Positions 4,716-6,469 of a DNA stretch of 6,469 nt are shown here, piece by piece. The translations under genes and the position numbers were made by a program. The DNA lies in NCBI GenBank assembly GCA_029288095.1, contig JARFPW010000262.1, positions 1 through 6,469 of the forward strand, in the 5' to 3' direction. The stretch's first letter is position 1; every line of letters begins with the position of its first letter. The notes beneath the pieces are model-generated. The model was given only the letters and a program-made list of their open reading frames with translations. It was not told the DNA's origin and did not search any database. This DNA is from Gemmatimonadota bacterium (GTDB lineage Bacteria; Gemmatimonadota; Gemmatimonadetes; Palauibacterales; Palauibacteraceae).

Positions 4716-5279
4716 TCAGTTAAATTCGTTCATCGCCGTCTCGATGCCTTCCGCGATCCAACACTCGACGGCTTCGGCCATTCGATCGAATCGTTCCAGC
4801 ACCATGTGCTCCTCGTCGTCACGCGGTGTATCCAGCACCCATGCCGCGAGGTCCACATCTGCCGATCCAGGACCTCCGACCCCGATTCTCAGCCTGGCAT
4901 AGACGCTCGATTCCAGCGCGGACTCGACCGAAACCAGCCCATTGTGACCACCCGCCGATCCCTGCGCCCGCAGTCGGAAGTTGCCGGGCGGCAGCGAAAC
5001 GTCGTCGACCAGCACGAGCATGTCCGTGCCCGGATCTACCGGGTACCGAGCGAGGAGTCCCGGAAGCAGCCGGCCCGTCAGGTTCATGAATGACAGCGGC
5101 TTCGTTACCAGCACCGGCTCGGCATCGACGCGGCCCTCGGCCGCAGCGACGCCTGCGTCTACCCGGAAACGGCCCAGGCGCCAGCGATCCGCCAGATGGT
5201 CGGCCAGCCACCAGCCCGCGTTGTGTCGGGTGTCGCGATACCTGTCGCCCGGATTGCCCAGGGCGAATATCAGCTTCAC
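4716..5279 (-). CDS. pth: Peptidyl-tRNA hydrolase
   Basis: Cleaves the ester bond of peptidyl-tRNAs that drop off ribosomes, freeing the tRNA. The 187-residue protein matches the usual 180-200. Motifs: LIFALGNPG.RY..TRHNAGWW (3-24) with Asn9 and the catalytic His19; KPLSFMNLTG (60-69) with Asn66; VDDVSLPPG (91-99) with Asp92 in the place of the E. coli catalytic-dyad Asp93; and GSAGGHNGL (107-115) with Asn113. All expected substrate-contact residues are therefore present. A R-IGVGGPG segment (131-138) corresponds to the family's R.GIG.P. The start codon is GTG at 5279; the encoded N-terminus (MKLIFALGNPG) is exactly that of the family, so it is credible despite a weak ribosome binding site. 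The rplY stop is only 18 nt upstream, which suggests translational coupling with rplY. Confidence 0.96.
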   Translation of the reverse strand: MKLIFALGNPGDRYRDTRHNAGWWLADHLADRWRLGRFRVDAGVAAAEGRVDAEPVLVTKPLSFMNLTGRLLPGLLARYPVDPGTDMLVLVDDVSLPPGNFRLRAQGSAGGHNGLVSVESALESSVYARLRIGVGGPGSADVDLAAWVLDTPRDDEEHMVLERFDRMAEAVECWIAEGIETAMNEFN

Positions 5280-5297
5280 AGACAGATGATCTGAGGC

Positions 5298-5972
5298 TCA
5301 GTCCTCGTCTTCCGGGCCTTCAGCTTCCTCGTCATCCCCGCGGGCCGTAATGACTTCGGGCTCCATGTCCTCGTCCTCGAGCTCGTCGACCTCTTCTTCC
5401 TCTTCCACGATGACTCGCGGCGGCTGGACAACGCACACGGTGCGCTCCGGAGCTTCACTCGTCGGAAAGCCGAGTGTGTCGACTTCGGCCAGGTGAATCG
5501 AGTCTCCGATTTCGAGGGCCGTGATATCGACCTCGAACGACGCCGGGATTTCGCTCGGCAGACACTCGATTTCGAGTTCGTGCAGATTCTGCTGGAGAAC
5601 GCCACCGGCGTTTCGTACTCCGATCGACGTCCCCGTCAGATGCAACGGAACGGACACCTTGATCTTCTCGCCCGCCTTGATGGCGAAGAAATCGATATGC
5701 AGAACTTGCTTTCGGTACGGGTGGCGCTGGACTTCCCGGATCAACACCGGACGTGGCTTGTCCCCACCCACGACAAGGTCGACAAGGGTGTTTTCCACCG
5801 AAATGCGAGCCGCAAGGGCATCGAATTCGCGCGCGTCCGCTTCCACGGCAATCGGATCAACACCGTGACCATATATGTTTCCGGGAACTCGTCCGGCCTG
5901 ACGCGCACGGCGCGCCGGTCCCTTGCCCCGTCCGTCCCGTTTCTCCACTGACAACGTCACCTGTTTGCTCAT
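5298..5972 (-). CDS. rplY: 50S ribosomal protein bL25, long CTC/TL5 form with acidic tail
   Basis: bL25 binds 5S rRNA; the long form is also called general stress protein CTC. Residues 1-95 form the RNA-binding domain, with basic K-R-D-G-R-G-K and RRARQAGRVPG-IYG (21-35), then HPYRKQVLHIDF (84-95). Residues 100-188 form the C-terminal beta domain, with VPLHLTGTSIGVRNAGGVLQ (108-127) and EIECLPSEIP (134-143). Residues 189-224 are a mostly Asp/Glu tail including a run of five Glu. The total of 224 residues fits long-form L25. I chose the ATG at 5972, not the in-frame one at 6026: the protein then begins at the basic RNA-binding segment, an AGGA..GAGG purine stretch precedes it, and the longer version would overlap the end of prs. 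It lies 46 nt after prs, and prs-rplY-pth is a classic linkage. Confidence 0.95.
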   Translation of the reverse strand: MSKQVTLSVEKRDGRGKGPARRARQAGRVPGNIYGHGVDPIAVEADAREFDALAARISVENTLVDLVVGGDKPRPVLIREVQRHPYRKQVLHIDFFAIKAGEKIKVSVPLHLTGTSIGVRNAGGVLQQNLHELEIECLPSEIPASFEVDITALEIGDSIHLAEVDTLGFPTSEAPERTVCVVQPPRVIVEEEEEVDELEDEDMEPEVITARGDDEEAEGPEDED

Positions 5973-6018
5973 CGTCCTCGTTCCTGTTTCGTCTTCGCCG
6001 CCGCAGTAGGCCGACGTT

Positions 6019-6469
6019 TCAATCAAACAATTTGCTCACGGAGCGGTTGTAGTGAGTGCTCTCAATCGCTCGCGCCAGCAGATTCGCCACCGTGATTTCC
6101 CTCAGACTCGGCAGCTGCCTGCGTTTGTCCTCACTGACCTCAATCGTATCCGTCACAGTCACTTCCGCCACGTCGGCCGCCGCTAGACGCTCGACAGCCG
6201 GGCCCGAAAGCAACGCATGGGTCGCGATGCAGTAGATCTCCTTTGCTCCGCGTTCACGAAGCGCCTCCACGGCATTCACCATCGTCCCCGCTGTATCCAC
6301 CATATCGTCGGGGATGATGCAGTTCTTGCCCTCTATTTCACCTACGATGTTCACCACCTCGGCCTGGTTTGGCGCCGGCCGACGCTTGTCGACAATCGCA
6401 AAACCGGCTTCAAGGCGCTTGGCGTACCCGCGGGCCATTTTGGCGGCTCCGACGTCGGTGGCAACGACC
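6019..6469 (-). CDS. prs: Ribose-phosphate pyrophosphokinase (PRPP synthetase), C-terminal half
   Basis: Makes PRPP from ribose 5-phosphate and ATP for purine, pyrimidine, histidine, tryptophan and NAD synthesis; a soluble cytoplasmic enzyme. The gene enters from the right edge, so only its last 149 residues of about 315 are present; the start lies outside. Visible motifs, numbered within the fragment: VVATDVGAAKMARGYAKRL at the edge; VDKRRP (26-31), which holds the catalytic Lys-Arg of the flexible loop; the PRPP-binding signature DDMVDTAGT (54-62); and ATHALLSGPA (82-91). The C-terminus ends SVSKLFD, like the SISAMF of E. coli Prs. The fragment is intact, with no frameshift. It is the first gene of the cluster seen here, so its promoter is not in the window. 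Confidence 0.96.
   Translation of the reverse strand, partial: VVATDVGAAKMARGYAKRLEAGFAIVDKRRPAPNQAEVVNIVGEIEGKNCIIPDDMVDTAGTMVNAVEALRERGAKEIYCIATHALLSGPAVERLAAADVAEVTVTDTIEVSEDKRRQLPSLREITVANLLARAIESTHYNRSVSKLFD

Noticed and set aside
5973..6026. Longer bL25 starting at the ATG at 6026
   Set aside because: It would overlap the end of prs and add an 18-residue segment unlike L25 N-termini. The ATG at 5972 gives the expected basic start.

Overview
The window is a GC-rich stretch of bacterial chromosome carrying one continuous minus-strand gene cluster. It reads from high to low coordinates as prs (3' part) - rplY/ctc - pth - hppA - rpsF - rpsR - DUF2232 membrane protein - rplI - DAK2/FakA-like gene (5' end only). 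Every convincing gene lies on the minus strand; the many plus-strand open frames are antisense shadows. Most gaps are short (3 to about 61 nt), and the only sizeable one (142 nt) separates hppA from rpsF.

The linkage prs-rplY-pth followed by rpsF-rpsR-(DUF2232)-rplI is a familiar housekeeping arrangement in several Gram-negative-type phyla (deltaproteobacterial lineages, Gemmatimonadota and relatives). The GC-rich codon use, the CTC-type long L25, a K+-dependent-type membrane pyrophosphatase and a FakA-like gene where dnaB often sits make me lean weakly towards Gemmatimonadota or a neighbouring lineage. This is inference only; no rRNA or other decisive marker is present.

Right part (4716-6469): PRPP synthetase (nucleotide precursor supply), the 5S-rRNA-binding protein bL25 with an acidic tail, and peptidyl-tRNA hydrolase (recycling of peptidyl-tRNAs). 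Middle (2557-4674): a full-length ion-pumping membrane pyrophosphatase with all recognisable catalytic and gate residues. PRPP use and other biosynthetic reactions release pyrophosphate, so a PPi-driven pump in this growth-linked cluster makes metabolic sense. A strong hairpin follows its stop codon. Left part (1-2456): a leader with a second hairpin, then bS6, bS18, a polytopic DUF2232 protein, bL9 and the start of a FakA-type kinase subunit.

The most unusual item is the C-terminus of bS6. After a normal core of about 100 residues it runs on for about 80 more, and the last 56 are 43 Asp/Glu, encoded by a tandemly repeated GAT/GAC tract. The final GAA-GAG-GAG-GAG codons also form the ribosome binding site of rpsR. 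I found no mobile element, CRISPR array, tRNA or rRNA gene, and no evidence of a wholly new multi-gene system. The novelty here is at the level of protein tails, RNA leaders and gene order.
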